From Symbiodinium natans (Eukaryota; Sar; Dinophyceae; Suessiales; Symbiodiniaceae): a DNA stretch of 64,000 nt. Location of the stretch: contig CAJNDS010000106.1 in NCBI GenBank assembly GCA_905221605.1, positions 151,501-215,500 on the forward strand, written 5' to 3'. The position numbers were made by a program, and so were the translations under genes. This document shows positions 42,455-53,620 of this stretch, piece after piece (the stretch's first letter is position 1; every line of letters starts with the position of its first letter). A model generated the notes under the pieces. That model was not told where the DNA came from and ran no database searches. It worked only from the letters and a program-made list of their open reading frames with translations.

Positions 42455-43276
42455 GCCCCGCGCAGCGGCCGATTTTTGAGACGGCGCAAGAGCCCCAAAC
42501 TGCTGGCTGGCACTCGGGCAGTGTGCTTCCCAGGTACCGGGAGCCTATCGGCTTGGCATGCTTAGCCTGGTGCAGTTTAAGGCCCACAAGGCTGCTTAAC
42601 GGTTTGCAGCCAACCGCGCGTCAAGTGTGAGAGTCAAGGGGCCTTAGAACTCGGAGCCCCGCGCAGCGGCCGATTTTTTGAGAGCACTTCAAGCAGGTTT
42701 ACCCCGTGACTACACCTGATGCGGGACCCACAGCAAAGTGCTAGGCCTAGTCGCTTCTGGACCTGCTGGGATAGGTCGAAGCAGCAGTTCCTCACATCCC
42801 TTCTGGGCCTGCTGGCGAAGGTTCCGGCAGCCGTTTGCAGGGCTTAATCACTTCTGGGCCTTCTGGAGAAGTTTTAGGCGGCAGTTTGAGAGGCCTACTC
42901 ACTGCTGGGCCTTCCGGAGAAGTTTTAGGCAGCAGTTTGAGAGGCCTAATCACTCTGAGCCCTCCAGGGAAGGTTGAGGCAACAGTTTGAGAAGCCTAAT
43001 CACTTCAGGGCCTTCAGGCAACTGTTGGGACAGCAGTTTGAGAGGCCTAATCATTTCTGGGCCTTCTGAAAATCTTGAGGCATCAGTTTGAAAGGTCTAC
43101 CCACTGCTTCTGCTTGCCACAGCGCAGGAGGGCGGGCGCCCTCCTGGCCGGGCAGTGAGACTGCAGGCAAGGTGCCCAAGATGCCTGTCAATAGACGCGG
43201 CGTCCATTGCTTGGCATCCAAAAACTTAAAGATACTGTGGTCCCTCAACTGCCCCGCGCAGCGGCCGATTTTTTCG
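42455..43276. repeat. Three dispersed copies of a GCCCCGCGCAGCGGCCGATT box
   Basis: The box followed by a T-run and GAG or CGA occurs at 42455-42480, 42656-42682 and 43251-43276. Between the second and third lie about seven ~55-bp units of GGCCTAATCACTTCTGGGCC (42740-43090). Confidence 0.8.
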
Positions 43277-43320
43277 ACTGCAAACCTGTCACAGAATGGG
43301 CAGTTTGCGCAAGACGATAC

Positions 43321-43790
43321 ACATCTCTGCTGCTCTCAGGTCCTGTGAGAGCCGATAGGCTCGTGATATCTCTCCGCCTTGCTCACAGGTCCCGCAGGTC
43401 AATAAGCTTCAGGCTCGAGATCTTTCTCCCTGCTGCTCCCGGGTCCGGAGAGCCCATAGGCTTCAGGTTTGCGATTTATCTGCGTGCTGCTCACACATCT
43501 CTGCTGCTCTCAGGTCCTGTGAGAGCCGATAGGCTCGTGATATCTCTCCGCCTTGCTCGCAGGTCCCGTAGGTCAATAAGCTTCAGGCTCGAGATCTCTC
43601 TCCCTGCTGCTCCCGGGTCCGGAGAGCCCATAGGCTTTAGGTTTGCGATTTATCTGCGTGCTGCTCCCAGGTCGCGTAGGCCCATAGGCTTCAGGTTCGC
43701 TCTTGTACTTCATGCCGGGTCCTGAAACCCGATAGGCTTCAGGTTCGCGATTTCCCTCCCTGCTGCTCCCAAGTCCCGAGGGACCACAAG
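43321..43790. repeat. 174-bp tandem repeat
   Basis: The 43321-43494 unit repeats at 43495-43668, followed by partial copies to about 43790. Inside are 50-60-bp subunits CAGGTCC...AATAAGCTTCAGG. The period is a multiple of three, so a plus frame runs through it, but no domain is present. Confidence 0.85.
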
Positions 43791-44699
43791 CTTCGGGTGC
43801 ACGACTTAACCTCCTCTTAACCTCCTCTGGGCCTTCTGGTAGGGCTGAAGCAGCAGATTCTGTCATCCCTTCTGGGCCTTCTGGCGAAGGTTCCGGCAAC
43901 CGCTTGCGAGTCCTAATCACTTCTGGGCCGTCTGAAGAAGTTTTAGGCAGCAGTTTAGGGTCTACTCATTGCTGGCACTCCAACATGAGGGCACCCCTCC
44001 AGCATGGACAGGCTTATCCCTGCCGGTTGTTCCAGGCACTTTTCCAGCAGAAACAGGAGCGTCCCTGCCGGATAGATACTGACACAATAAGGCCTCCGCC
44101 CTATGCTGCGACTAGCACTGTCACAAGAGTGAGGGGCAGACCAGAAACCTAAGCAGCAAACCTAAACCCTAAATGCAGAAACCTGCACACCCCCCAATTG
44201 CCACCACGCACAGAGCTGCACACAGACGAGCCCGCCAGGCTCATCAACAAGACGCCTTCGCGGAGCCCCGCAGCGCTAGGTGCATAATAGACAAGTGGAT
44301 GCAAGGGAGCATTTTGAGTAGACGGGAATGCTACTAAAGGACATTTTAACACTACACCTCAGCTAACCCGGCACGCTTGCACCGACTGGCAAGGCTTGGG
44401 CCCCTCAGCGTGACTGCAGGTTTTGGGATTCCCCCCCCCCCTCCAGTGGGGAAGGCTTTTTCCTGTACTCAACTCCTTTGTCAACACTTTTTATTCATTC
44501 TCAGCTTCACTTTCGTCCTTGGCCAAGCACATTACGATACCTCCTTTCACACCATGCAATTCCCTCCAATCTTTCACAGCATTTTTTGGGTTGTTGAGGG
44601 CATAGCCAAGAGGGGAACTTCAAGTGAGAATCCCAACCTCCACAGTGCACACCTGGGGCTTGGGCCGCCTGGCGCAAGTACCCGGTGGTTTGTGCTACA

Positions 44700-45060
44700 A
44701 TAGGGACCTGAGGACCTGTGACATCTACTGAACCAGGTACGCCAGGCACAAGGACCCCCAGGGCACGTGCAGCACTCAGTTGTACCTGGGACACCTGGCA
44801 ATAGACCCACGGTGGTTCATGCTGCAATGAGGACCTGAGGACCTGTGGCATCTGCTGAACCTGGGACGCCTGGCACAAGACCCGCAGTGGTCTGTCTGCA
44901 ATAGGGACCTGATGAGAACCTGCAGCATCTGCTGAACCTGGGACGCCTGGCACAAGACCCACGACGGTCTGTGCTGGAATAGGGACCTGAGGACCTGCGG
45001 CATCTGCTGAACCTGGGGCGCCTGACAAATAAACCAACGGTGGTCTGCTCTGCAACAGGG
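44700..45060. repeat. Minisatellite, ~70-bp units (GAACCTGGGACGCCTGGCAC...)
   Basis: About five units of GGGACCTGAGGACCTGTGGC, ATCTGCTGAACCTGGG and CACAAGACCC. Confidence 0.85.
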
Positions 45061-45074
45061 ACCTCAAAACCTGT

Positions 45075-45625
45075 GGCATCTGCTACATTTGCGGGCGCCT
45101 GCGAGCACGCCTGACCTGGAAGGGCCTGTGCACCTTGAGTGTGTTGGCACCTGCGAGCACGCCTGAGCCGGAAGGGCCTGTGCACCTTGAGCCTGTGCTT
45201 TTGCTGGCACCTGTAAGCACACCTGACCCGGAAGGGCCTGTGCACCTTGAGCCTGCGCATGTGCGGGCACCTGCAAGCATGCCTGCCCCGGAAGGGCCTG
45301 TGCACCTTGAGCCTGTGCATATGCGGGCACCTGCAAGCACGCCTGACCCGGTAGGGCCTGTGCACCTTGTGCCTGTGCATTTGCAGGCACTTGCAAGCAC
45401 GCACCCGGAGGGGCCTGTGCACCTTGAGCCTGCACGGGCACCTGCAAGCACTGACCCGGAAGGGCCTGTGCACCTTGAGCTTGTGCACTTGCCGGCACCT
45501 GCAAGCAGGCCTGGCTCAGCAGGGCCTGTGCACCTTGAGCCTGCGCATGTGCGAGCACCTACAGCTACGCCTGACCCGGACGGGCCTGGGCACGTCGAGC
45601 CTGTGCATGTGCGGGTACCTGGTGG
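45075..45625. repeat. Minisatellite, ~60-bp units
   Basis: About nine units ending GGAAGGGCCTGTGCACCTTG. Several frames on both strands stay open (for example plus 45135-45644 with APASTPDPEGPVHLEPVH repeats; minus 45083-45628). This follows from a GC-rich 3n unit, and without flanking protein sequence I do not call a gene. Confidence 0.85.
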
Positions 45626-46031
45626 CAAGGCTCGTACTAGCTAGGGGGCGTGGCACTTGTACTAAGCGCACTCCACTGTTGCAATGAGTTGATACGCTGC
45701 ACGGATGGGAGAAGCAGGCTTGCTGCTGGGTGTAGGGCAGTTATTCGAAGGCCTAACCTTTGCTGCTTTCTCGCTCTTACTAGCAAACAAAGGCCAGCGC
45801 AATGCGCAAAGCACTTCCTTGGCGTTCTCGCTCTTACTAACCAGGGGAAGCGCACTAACTAACAAACACCCACCTTCCCCGTCTACAACGGCAGAGTCAC
45901 CACAAGCAACATTTAGTGCTCTCGGCCGGGTGGGCCTGACGAGTGCAGTTTGGGCCAGTCGAGAATGATGCACGGCGTTCAAAAGTAAACATTGATCTCA
46001 GACTGCGGCAAAAACATGCTCCATTCTTCAC

Positions 46032-46502
46032 ATGCACCGCAAAGCTAAAAGGTTTGGTAAAAAACGAATTCGCACTTGCGACATAGTGCAGATACCTTAC
46101 GCCGAAGCTATCCGTACTGCACAGACGCGCAAGAAACCCAAAAAAACTACAAAACTTGCGGAAGGGAACGGGCGTTCCCAACAGATGTTGGACGAATCAA
46201 TTAGGTTGGAAACATTAAAATTAATTGGCACGAGAGAACGGGCGTTCTCAATACCAAGGAACTTCACTAAGGAACAACGGTGGGCACCGTTGAAGAAAAG
46301 ACTTATAACAAGAGGCCAGGAGAGACAACTTTGCTTGCAATGTGGTCACGAAGTCAAGTCCAAAGCAAGAATGGACTCTTCTTGCAAGCGTGCGCTATGC
46401 AAGGAACTGCGCAATGCTAAGGGCCCCAGCTACAAAACAAAAACACAGCACCAAGAACACCTACGCCTCTGGGCTGTCCCAGAGGGGTCGACCTACGAGT
46501 AG
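46032..46502 (+). CDS. Hypothetical basic Cys-rich protein (156 aa)
   Basis: Open frame starting MHRKAKRFGKKRIRTCDIVQ, strongly basic in the first third, with CLQCGHEVKSKA...CKRALCKELRN near the C-terminus: a C-x2-C...C-x4-C arrangement that could bind zinc. The local base composition is lower in GC than the minisatellites before it. No family recognised. It precedes the copia element on the same strand but is 2.5 kb away. It could be a fragment of a mobile element. Confidence 0.4.
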   Translation: MHRKAKRFGKKRIRTCDIVQIPYAEAIRTAQTRKKPKKTTKLAEGNGRSQQMLDESIRLETLKLIGTRERAFSIPRNFTKEQRWAPLKKRLITRGQERQLCLQCGHEVKSKARMDSSCKRALCKELRNAKGPSYKTKTQHQEHLRLWAVPEGSTYE

Positions 46503-48958
46503 GGTCCAAGCAAAAGCCAGACTTTAGCCACGGACTCCCACCCCTCCTACGGTTTCCTAGTGGCTTCACCACCTTAGACGCGGCCTTGAGCCAAAGGGGC
46601 TTAAGCCAAAGAGAGTTACGGGTTAAACACAAACTCAACAAGAAGGCTTGTGCAATAACTTATCTCTCTTTTGCTCGTAGCAGCAAAAGGGGTAAGACGA
46701 AAGACTGTTTGCACGTCTGGCCATCCGATTGCAGCAACGTTTCTGTGGATGACATTTGACTTGTCTGACATGCTCCCTTTACTCTTCGATCAAATAGCAA
46801 AGATGAAGTTCAGAAACATGGAAAAGTCTCAACGCATTGTGCTTTGCAAAGGGACAAGACTTTGCTTCCCTCTCTCAACGCTCTCAGCATCGCGTCTATG
46901 AACAACAGAACCTGCCTTACAACGACTGCGGCGCACATTCAAACTCTTAGAATTGAGATTTATCGTCCAACCTTTGGTTGCAAGGAAACCTATCCTTCTG
47001 TCAAGATCACGCAGCTTACAACCTTCCTGTCAAAAAATTTGGACTCTTACTGTTACTCTTAGCGCCTGGTACTTGGCGACGTGGCTACTATCAATGGGGT
47101 TCATGCAAAGCGCAAAACCAAACTATGATTATCTCCGTTTTCGTGTTGTTCAAGCCCATTCAAGAAAAACTTCTGCTGGAAACAACTATGTTCTTTCAGG
47201 TAAACTATGCTCTTCGGAAGCTTGCTTATGAACTTCTTGCACGCCTTATTAAGCCAAAGAGACAAGTTGGCAAGCAACAGATAGAGCACTCCAAAGTCCT
47301 GCCAGGTTTTGGTAAACAATCCTTGTTAAGTTTGAGCTCTTGACCTGCCAAAGGGTTGGCCAACATTCTCTTCAGCGTTGCTTTTCTCAAGCGGCTTCCG
47401 GAAGCTCCAACTTGAACAAGTGTTGCAGGAGTGCACGTCATGTTGGAGGTTCGGCCTTTTCCAGAAAGTGGCCGCCACCTAGCAAGTGTGCGGATGGTCG
47501 GGTTGGTTGATCTATGATGCCTCGAACACCCTTTCTTGGCGTGCTGGCTGCTTTGCGGCAAATTCTTTGTAATGTTCTGTCTGCTCATGGGGTGCACAGT
47601 TGTAATGTAACATCTGACAAAAAGTCTTCCTAGTGCGACCTGATCGACCTTTAATTGTAAAAGCACGTTTCGCACGGTAACAACGGTCAAAAGGTCCTGA
47701 TTCAATGATACATCCGCAGAAATACCCAGGACATAAAATTTTCAGACCTGCAGATGCAAAGATCTACCTTCAAAGGCTCGAAGGCTTTAAAGAAAAGGAC
47801 AGCACACACCAGCTTACAGCTGCTGTCCCAACCCAGGGAAGAATTGCAACACGCAACCAAAACGAAAGGACAAAAGAATTAAAGGCACCCAGTCTGAAAG
47901 AAAGCAGAGTTCTGTCAAATTTCAGTGTGCCTTGAATTTTCTGTTTGGCCATTTTGGAAAATCAAAGACAAGAGAACCCACAACCATTTTTCTACCTTCA
48001 GATTCTGATCGCACCACCAGCCTGCTCTTGGCCTTGTCCAATCTTGATAAATCTCCAGATCCAATTTAAAAAGCTCTGCTTTCTTTGGACGGGTGCACAA
48101 ACTGGCCGTCTTTCTTGCACCACGCTGGCAAACCCGGCCACACCAACTTTCCACCAAAACTGGGCAAATGAACACAGCCACATACATGCAAAAAAAACTT
48201 TCACCAAAGTCAAAAAAAGTTCACAAAAGCAAGAGAAAAATTCTGTTTAGACGGACAAAGGCAATTTAAAACTGAAAAAAAAAATCTGTGTGAATCTGCT
48301 GCTAAATCCAAATAAAATGATCTAAGTTTCATGATTCTGGCTTCTTTTCAGTGTTTTCTTGATGGTTCAAAGAAGACCAATGTTTTTGCAGTTCTTGCTA
48401 ACATCGAGAAAAACAATCACACTGACCTCTCATCAGGCCAGAACAACTTGAGAGTCGCCCAGTCTCGATTTCCATTCCATTCGACTTTTTTTGACAAAGC
48501 CCATTGGAAATGCTGCCAGAGTTGCGATTACAAGTGCATTGCAGCAAACTTGCAGAAAAAGGAACTTAGTTAATTTGGATGGCATTGGGTGCAAAGTCTG
48601 GTTACTTTGATCTTTGCCAGAACGTTAAGAATGCATGTGTCTGCAAATTGCAAGATGCCAGCTAGAACTGGAACAGTGATCTTGCAATATGAACGTGACT
48701 TAGAAGTGGACTGCTCAATTTCCAGTCGATCAGACCCCCCAACAACACTTCTGGCCCTATGGATGCGCCAGCTTGGGGAATTGATAAGAGGAAGTTTAGC
48801 CGGCGCAGACAATCCAAAGCCAGAGAAACTGTAAAAATGCCAGAAGAAAAAGAACACAGACGCTGCAAGTATCGGGAAAATGCACCTGGCCATGGCATCG
48901 GAAAAATGGTTAGGTCAATGAATTAGGAAAGGGGATCAAAGAACCTTGAAGTTCACGG
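46503..48958. other. No supportable gene
   Basis: Lower-GC DNA (CAAAGACTTTGC-like words) with short frames on both strands. It may be the degraded 5' region or LTR of the copia element that follows, but I found no matching repeat downstream of 53620. Confidence 0.35.
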
Positions 48959-49202
48959 GTGCCTAGACCAGACTTGGCCGCGCGCCTTGAATCAGGTCGG
49001 AAAGGGAAAGAGAAGGGCAAGTACAAAGGGAAAGGCAAAGATCACAAAGTGGCACAATGGCAAAGAAGGAAAAGATCGTTTTTAGAACAACAACTACGAC
49101 TAGAACTTGTCACAAAACAATGGGAAAAGAAGGCAAGAACCACACCAAAGGAAGAGGAAAGTCTTGGAGTGAGGACAAGGTCAAAGGAAAGGGCAAGTTG
49201 AA

Positions 49203-49484
49203 GTGTTCGATCTTACTTGTGAAGACGCCTTGCCAGAAGATGACGAGTGGGCCCAGAACTATGTGTTGGAACATGGAGGTTGGGAAGAAGACGAAGGTCA
49301 AAGTTCATCGTCCTTTGAGGTTGTGTTGGATTCTGGAGCAGATGTGTCTGTGATGCCGGAGTCATGGCTACACATGGGTTTTGGAAAGGCAACTTCAGAG
49401 GGTCACGTTCAGATGCGACCTGTCTTCGAAGGTAAGCAAACTTTTGTCGAGTTTGCGGCAGATTCCGACTTGGAGCGCTGGTGA
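49203..49484 (+). pseudogene. Copia protease fragment
   Basis: VVLDSGADVSVMPESWL contains the retroviral-type catalytic DSGA. The sensible sequence ends about 49440. The DNA from there to about 49850 does not continue the polyprotein in any frame, so it is a replacement or scrambled segment. Confidence 0.75.
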
Positions 49485-49867
49485 GGAGGGGAGACCGATG
49501 AGCTAGGCCGCCAAGGAAGTTCATGCCCACTGGATCCGTTTTGCCTTTGTGATTCCACATTGCGTGTGAACCCGGCACCGTTGATCGCTGGAAATATCGC
49601 ACCACAGTGGTAAAGATTGCCTGCAGATGGGAGTTGGTAGAGCTTCAGCAGGATTTGACCAAGTTGAGATGTAGAAGAAAGCCTCCCAGGGGTGATCTAT
49701 GCCACGAAGACGGAAGACGTTAACCATGATCCAGCGGCGCCCGAGTGATCTCAAAGACTTTGGCGTGACTGTTCTTAAAGACCAGAGTCCACAGTCCCTG
49801 GCCTCGAACATCGTTTCCCAGGAATCCAGGTTACAATCAGAACTTCAAGCTGACGAAGGAATGGCGG

Positions 49868-50060
49868 ATGATCGGAGAAGCCCAAGTGGCTTCAGCTGCA
49901 CCGGGGATAGAGTTGCAAGGACCAGTCCCAGAAGAAGTCGAGGTTGAAGACAGACGGTTGTCCTCAAACTCCACAACTGCCGAGTTGAAGTTGGTTTGCA
50001 AAGCATTGGGCATTGGGTCCAGTGGTTCCAAGACGGTGTTGTACAAGAGAAATGCCAAAC
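49868..50060 (+). pseudogene. Copia SAP-like motif
   Basis: The frame reads LKLVCKALGIGSSGSKTVLY, which fits the SAP helix-turn-helix pattern, a putative DNA-binding motif. It then shifts frame into the CPLC zinc region of the integrase. Confidence 0.6.
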
Positions 50061-52382
50061 ATGTACGTCCCATACCAATCTTGGTGTCCTCTTTGCGTGT
50101 CTACCCGAGCGAGAAGAGATGGTCATCGCGACGGTGGTGAAGCGCATCGCTCTGAAGGCAGTTGGCCAGTGATGAGTTTGGATTTGATGTATAGCTCGGT
50201 GGAGGGTGATGCTCTGGAGTGCATGAGAACTTCACAGTTTAAACCCAAAGAAGGAAAGATGATGATTTTGGTTTGCGTGGATCGGGCAACAGGAATGCTT
50301 CATGGTGTCCCTCTTCCGTCCACAGAAAAACAGTGTCTTCAGTATGCCGCCAATCAGGTCCTGTCCTTCTTATCATATCTTGGTCGAACCGAGGTAGAGA
50401 TTCGAGGGGACAACGAACCATCGATGGCGATGCTCTTGGACAAGATTGTGACAGCCAGGACCGCTGCTAAGCTTGCGACTAGGAAAGCTCCTTCTCAACC
50501 ACACGAACATCAAACCAATGGGGCTGCTGAGCAGGCAATCTTGAGCTTGAGGGACATCGGGAGTACTTTGTTACAACAAGTCCGTGCTTGTGGGTATGTC
50601 TTGAGCAATGAGTCTGACCTAGTTCCATGGGTGTATCCACACGCTGCTACCCTTCACAACCAGTATGCGGTGTCGGCGGGAACCACACCCTATGAACGTG
50701 CCTTCGGTGTTCAATACAAAGGAAAACTTGCGATGTGGGGGGAGACCGTGTACTTCAGCCTTGCAGAACCGCATAGAAGAAAGGGCAAAGAGAAGTTCGT
50801 GAAAGGAATTTTCTTGGGAAAGACGATGCAAAACGACCTTAACATCTGTGGGACCGCTCTGGGGATTTACCTGAGTTCGACGATTCGTCGGCTACCTGAA
50901 TCGCAGCAATGGGACCGAATCTTGCTGAGAGAGTTCAAAGGAAAGCCCTGGAGATATGGTCTTGCAGGGATGGGTCTCAAAGTGATCCCAGGCTTGAAAG
51001 AACGAGTTCCTCAACCAGCTGCGTTGCTGGATCCCGTGGTACCGGTAGCCCCGGCACCACCAGCACCACCACCACCTGCGGTGGGAGAAGGACCTGCGGA
51101 TGAAGCTGCCTCTGATCCTGAGTCTTCGGCAAGTTCGGATAAGATGACAACAGACAGTGAGAAGAAATCCGAAACCCATGAAGATCGAAAACGTGATCGA
51201 ACAGAGTTGGATGAGGAAGCCCGAGCCCCAAAAGAAGCACGTGCCTCAGGATCGGCGATGGAGACAGGAGGGGAAGAGACTTCAGCAGAGTCTCCTCCAG
51301 AACGTAAAGGAGAGAAGCGGTTGCAGGCTCCACCGTTCTATGCTGGGGTTGAAAGTCCATCAAAACGTGTTCGAGCAGTCAAAGTAGGTGATGCCGAGTA
51401 TTACGTGGGAGATGAAGATCTAGATGATTGGTGGAACATGGTAGAGTTTGATGCCCGGTATTTCGAGGAAGATGATTGGATGGACTACAGCCCTGAAAAT
51501 GACCCTGAGAAGTTGTGGGAAGGTCAAGGTGAGAGTGAAGGACCGCCAGTCCTAAGTCCGGAGCAGTTAGAAGAAGTGGAAATCGTGTCAAGGAGAGATG
51601 AGTTGCAGCGACTACTGGAGATGTCCGTGTTGGAAGCTATGGAGGAGGCCGTGCATGTCCCCAAAGAGAAGCTCCTCAAAACACGCCATGTGTACGATTG
51701 GCGCTTTCGGTCAAACAAGTGGCAACGTCGTGCACGCTTGGCTTGTAAGGAACTCAAAGCATGGTCCCCTTCCCGACAGGACAATGCTCCGAGTACATGT
51801 CCTTCGATGCTCCGAGTCCTTCCCCACATGTTTGTGAGCACCCCGGGCTACATACTGCAATCGTTTGATGTGAAAGATGCGTTCCTCATTGTAGATCAGA
51901 AAGAAGAGCTTTTCGTAGAACTCAATGGCGTTATCTCCAAAGTCAAGAAGTGCTTGCCCGGCCAGCAGTTAGCTCCAGTACATTGGCATGATCAGTTGAG
52001 TGAGGACCTCGCCCGATGCAACCTCAAGAGCAATGTGGCATGCCCCGTGGTGTATGGTGGTGAGAACCTTGGTGCCACGATTCATGTAGATGATGGACTT
52101 CTTGGCGGATATGAAGATCGAGTCAACAGTGCTGTAAGTGTTCTGCAACAAAAGTATCGCCTAGAAGTGAGCCCAGTTGTGAAGAACATTGGCGACCAGC
52201 TGAAATTCCTCAAGAGGACCTTGGAAGTGGTTGAAGATGGGTTGAAGATCCATATCGATGCCAAGTATATTGAGAAGGTGGTTAGTATCTGTGCTTTTGG
52301 ATCTTCGCCAATCCTGGATGTCATTCTTGCTTCGCATCAAGTTGCCATTACGACTACGAGATTTTGTGCGTTCAGGAGGTGA
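50013..52382 (+). CDS. Copia integrase and reverse transcriptase
   Basis: 789-codon frame. SWCPLC is the remaining half of the integrase zinc site. The catalytic triad is visible as SLDLMY (Asp), RGDNEPS (Asp) and NGAAEQAI (Glu). A Pro- and acid-rich linker follows (about 51030-51540), then RT with VYDWRFRSNKWQRRARL, QSFDVKDAFLIVDQKEE (motif A) and TIHVDDGLLGG (motif C, HVDD). Normal RT sequence ends at IDAKYIEKVV (about 52280); the remaining codons are out of frame. Confidence 0.85.
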   Translation: MGPVVPRRCCTREMPNMYVPYQSWCPLCVSTRARRDGHRDGGEAHRSEGSWPVMSLDLMYSSVEGDALECMRTSQFKPKEGKMMILVCVDRATGMLHGVPLPSTEKQCLQYAANQVLSFLSYLGRTEVEIRGDNEPSMAMLLDKIVTARTAAKLATRKAPSQPHEHQTNGAAEQAILSLRDIGSTLLQQVRACGYVLSNESDLVPWVYPHAATLHNQYAVSAGTTPYERAFGVQYKGKLAMWGETVYFSLAEPHRRKGKEKFVKGIFLGKTMQNDLNICGTALGIYLSSTIRRLPESQQWDRILLREFKGKPWRYGLAGMGLKVIPGLKERVPQPAALLDPVVPVAPAPPAPPPPAVGEGPADEAASDPESSASSDKMTTDSEKKSETHEDRKRDRTELDEEARAPKEARASGSAMETGGEETSAESPPERKGEKRLQAPPFYAGVESPSKRVRAVKVGDAEYYVGDEDLDDWWNMVEFDARYFEEDDWMDYSPENDPEKLWEGQGESEGPPVLSPEQLEEVEIVSRRDELQRLLEMSVLEAMEEAVHVPKEKLLKTRHVYDWRFRSNKWQRRARLACKELKAWSPSRQDNAPSTCPSMLRVLPHMFVSTPGYILQSFDVKDAFLIVDQKEELFVELNGVISKVKKCLPGQQLAPVHWHDQLSEDLARCNLKSNVACPVVYGGENLGATIHVDDGLLGGYEDRVNSAVSVLQQKYRLEVSPVVKNIGDQLKFLKRTLEVVEDGLKIHIDAKYIEKVVSICAFGSSPILDVILASHQVAITTTRFCAFRR

Positions 52383-52481
52383 AGGTTCATTCTAGTCACT
52401 TACGAGGAGATTGCAGAACTTCGAGGCAGATTCCAGCTCTGGGTACGTCGGAAGGGGGGCATTGCCGAGGTAAACTGGCAG

Positions 52482-53177
52482 GTGGACATTTCCAATCCAC
52501 GCCATCGTAAGGTACCAGCAACCCACGACCTGACAAAGAAAGACGAGTCGGAGTACTTGGACGAGGCACATGTGGGGCGATACAGAGCGGCATTGGGGTG
52601 TTTGCTGTACATCAGTCCGGAAAGACCTGACGTTCAACATTGTGTAGGTGTGCTAGCACGTGGGATGAGTAAGCCTACGGTGAAGCAGCTCAAGCACCTG
52701 AGATACCTGACTGAGTATTTGTATGCTACGAGAGACTACTGTCTTGTGTTGCGCTGGAGTCGGCCCGGAAGATCGGTGATGGAGGAATCCCTTCGTTGTC
52801 AACCCAAGGCAGAAGATGTGGAACGAATGGGCGATGAACGACCAGCGCGATTGTTGGAAGCCATCAGCGACTCGGACTGGGCATCTAGTGCAGACAGGAA
52901 GTCCATAAGCTGTGGACACCTATATTTGGATGGGAACTTGGTGTTTTCATATTCAAGACCACAGTGCTCAATCAGCCTCAGTTCATGCGAATCCGAACTC
53001 ATATCGGCCACCTCAGTGATTGCCGAATCACTCTTCTTAAAGAACATCCTCGAAAGCTTGTCGGGTCTTCCGGTTGATGTGGTGGTGCGCTTAGACAACT
53101 CAGCGGCTCGCAGCTTACTGGTGAAGTGTGGAGTGTCTAGGATTAGACACCTGGACTCCTTTGGTGCCAGGGTTTAG
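52482..53177 (+). CDS. Copia RT end and RNase H
   Basis: RYRAALGCLLYISPERPDVQ and KQLKHLRYLTEYLYATRD are the standard link between RT and RNase H. RNase H follows with ISDSDWASSADRKSISCG, SLSSCESELISATS and VVRLDNSAARSL. The frame ends shortly after IRHLDSF, where functional elements go on. Confidence 0.85.
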   Translation: MDISNPRHRKVPATHDLTKKDESEYLDEAHVGRYRAALGCLLYISPERPDVQHCVGVLARGMSKPTVKQLKHLRYLTEYLYATRDYCLVLRWSRPGRSVMEESLRCQPKAEDVERMGDERPARLLEAISDSDWASSADRKSISCGHLYLDGNLVFSYSRPQCSISLSSCESELISATSVIAESLFLKNILESLSGLPVDVVVRLDNSAARSLLVKCGVSRIRHLDSFGARV

Positions 53178-53197
53178 TCAAGGCAAAGCTTCTTTCA

Positions 53198-53620
53198 GTG
53201 AAACCCATAGCGGGCTTGCAGAATCCATCAGACATCGCCACCAAAGTGTTGTCTTCAGAAAGAATCAAGTACTTGTTGGGTTTGGCTGGTATGTACAACA
53301 GCGACGGCTTGATCAAATCCTCCAAACCTCCTCAGACTGCAAAAGTGCAACGAATTGCCTCGAAAGTTGACATTGAGAATTTGGTGCGTTCCGTGGTGTA
53401 TGCAGCCATAGCCTTGAGCCAGCAGCAACATGTGGATGCTGCTTTGATGGATGCGGAAAGCGTGGCCTTGAACGAGGAAGTCACGTGGGATGAGCTCATT
53501 GTGACCATTTGGAACAACTCCAATCCGGGCAAGACCCAATGCCCCCCCCATCTTGAAAAGCAAATGGAGGGTGTCCAAAAGGGTTGGAGGGCAACAATTG
53601 CTTTGCTTCGGAAACTGTAA
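53198..53620 (+). pseudogene. Copia polyprotein C-terminal tail
   Basis: VKPIAGLQNPSDIATKVLSS is the conserved 'N-x-AD-x-TK' segment after copia RNase H (here N-PSDIATK), continuing to a stop at 53620. It is out of frame with 52482-53177. Confidence 0.65.

Larger units (their letters stand above)
48959..53620 (+). mobile_element. Degraded Ty1/copia retrotransposon
   Basis: Order on the plus strand: Lys/Gly-rich Gag tail (GRKGKEKGKYKGKGKDHK, 48985-49050), aspartic protease, SAP-like motif, integrase, RT, RNase H. Protease-integrase-RT-RNase H is the copia order. At least three frame disruptions occur (about 49440-49850, 50050 and 52290-52480). LTRs not recognised. Confidence 0.85.

Noticed and set aside
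49485-49850. Minus-strand frame 49521-49811 as an inverted part of the copia polyprotein
   Set aside because: Its translation does not match any copia segment I can recognise; treated as unexplained insert.
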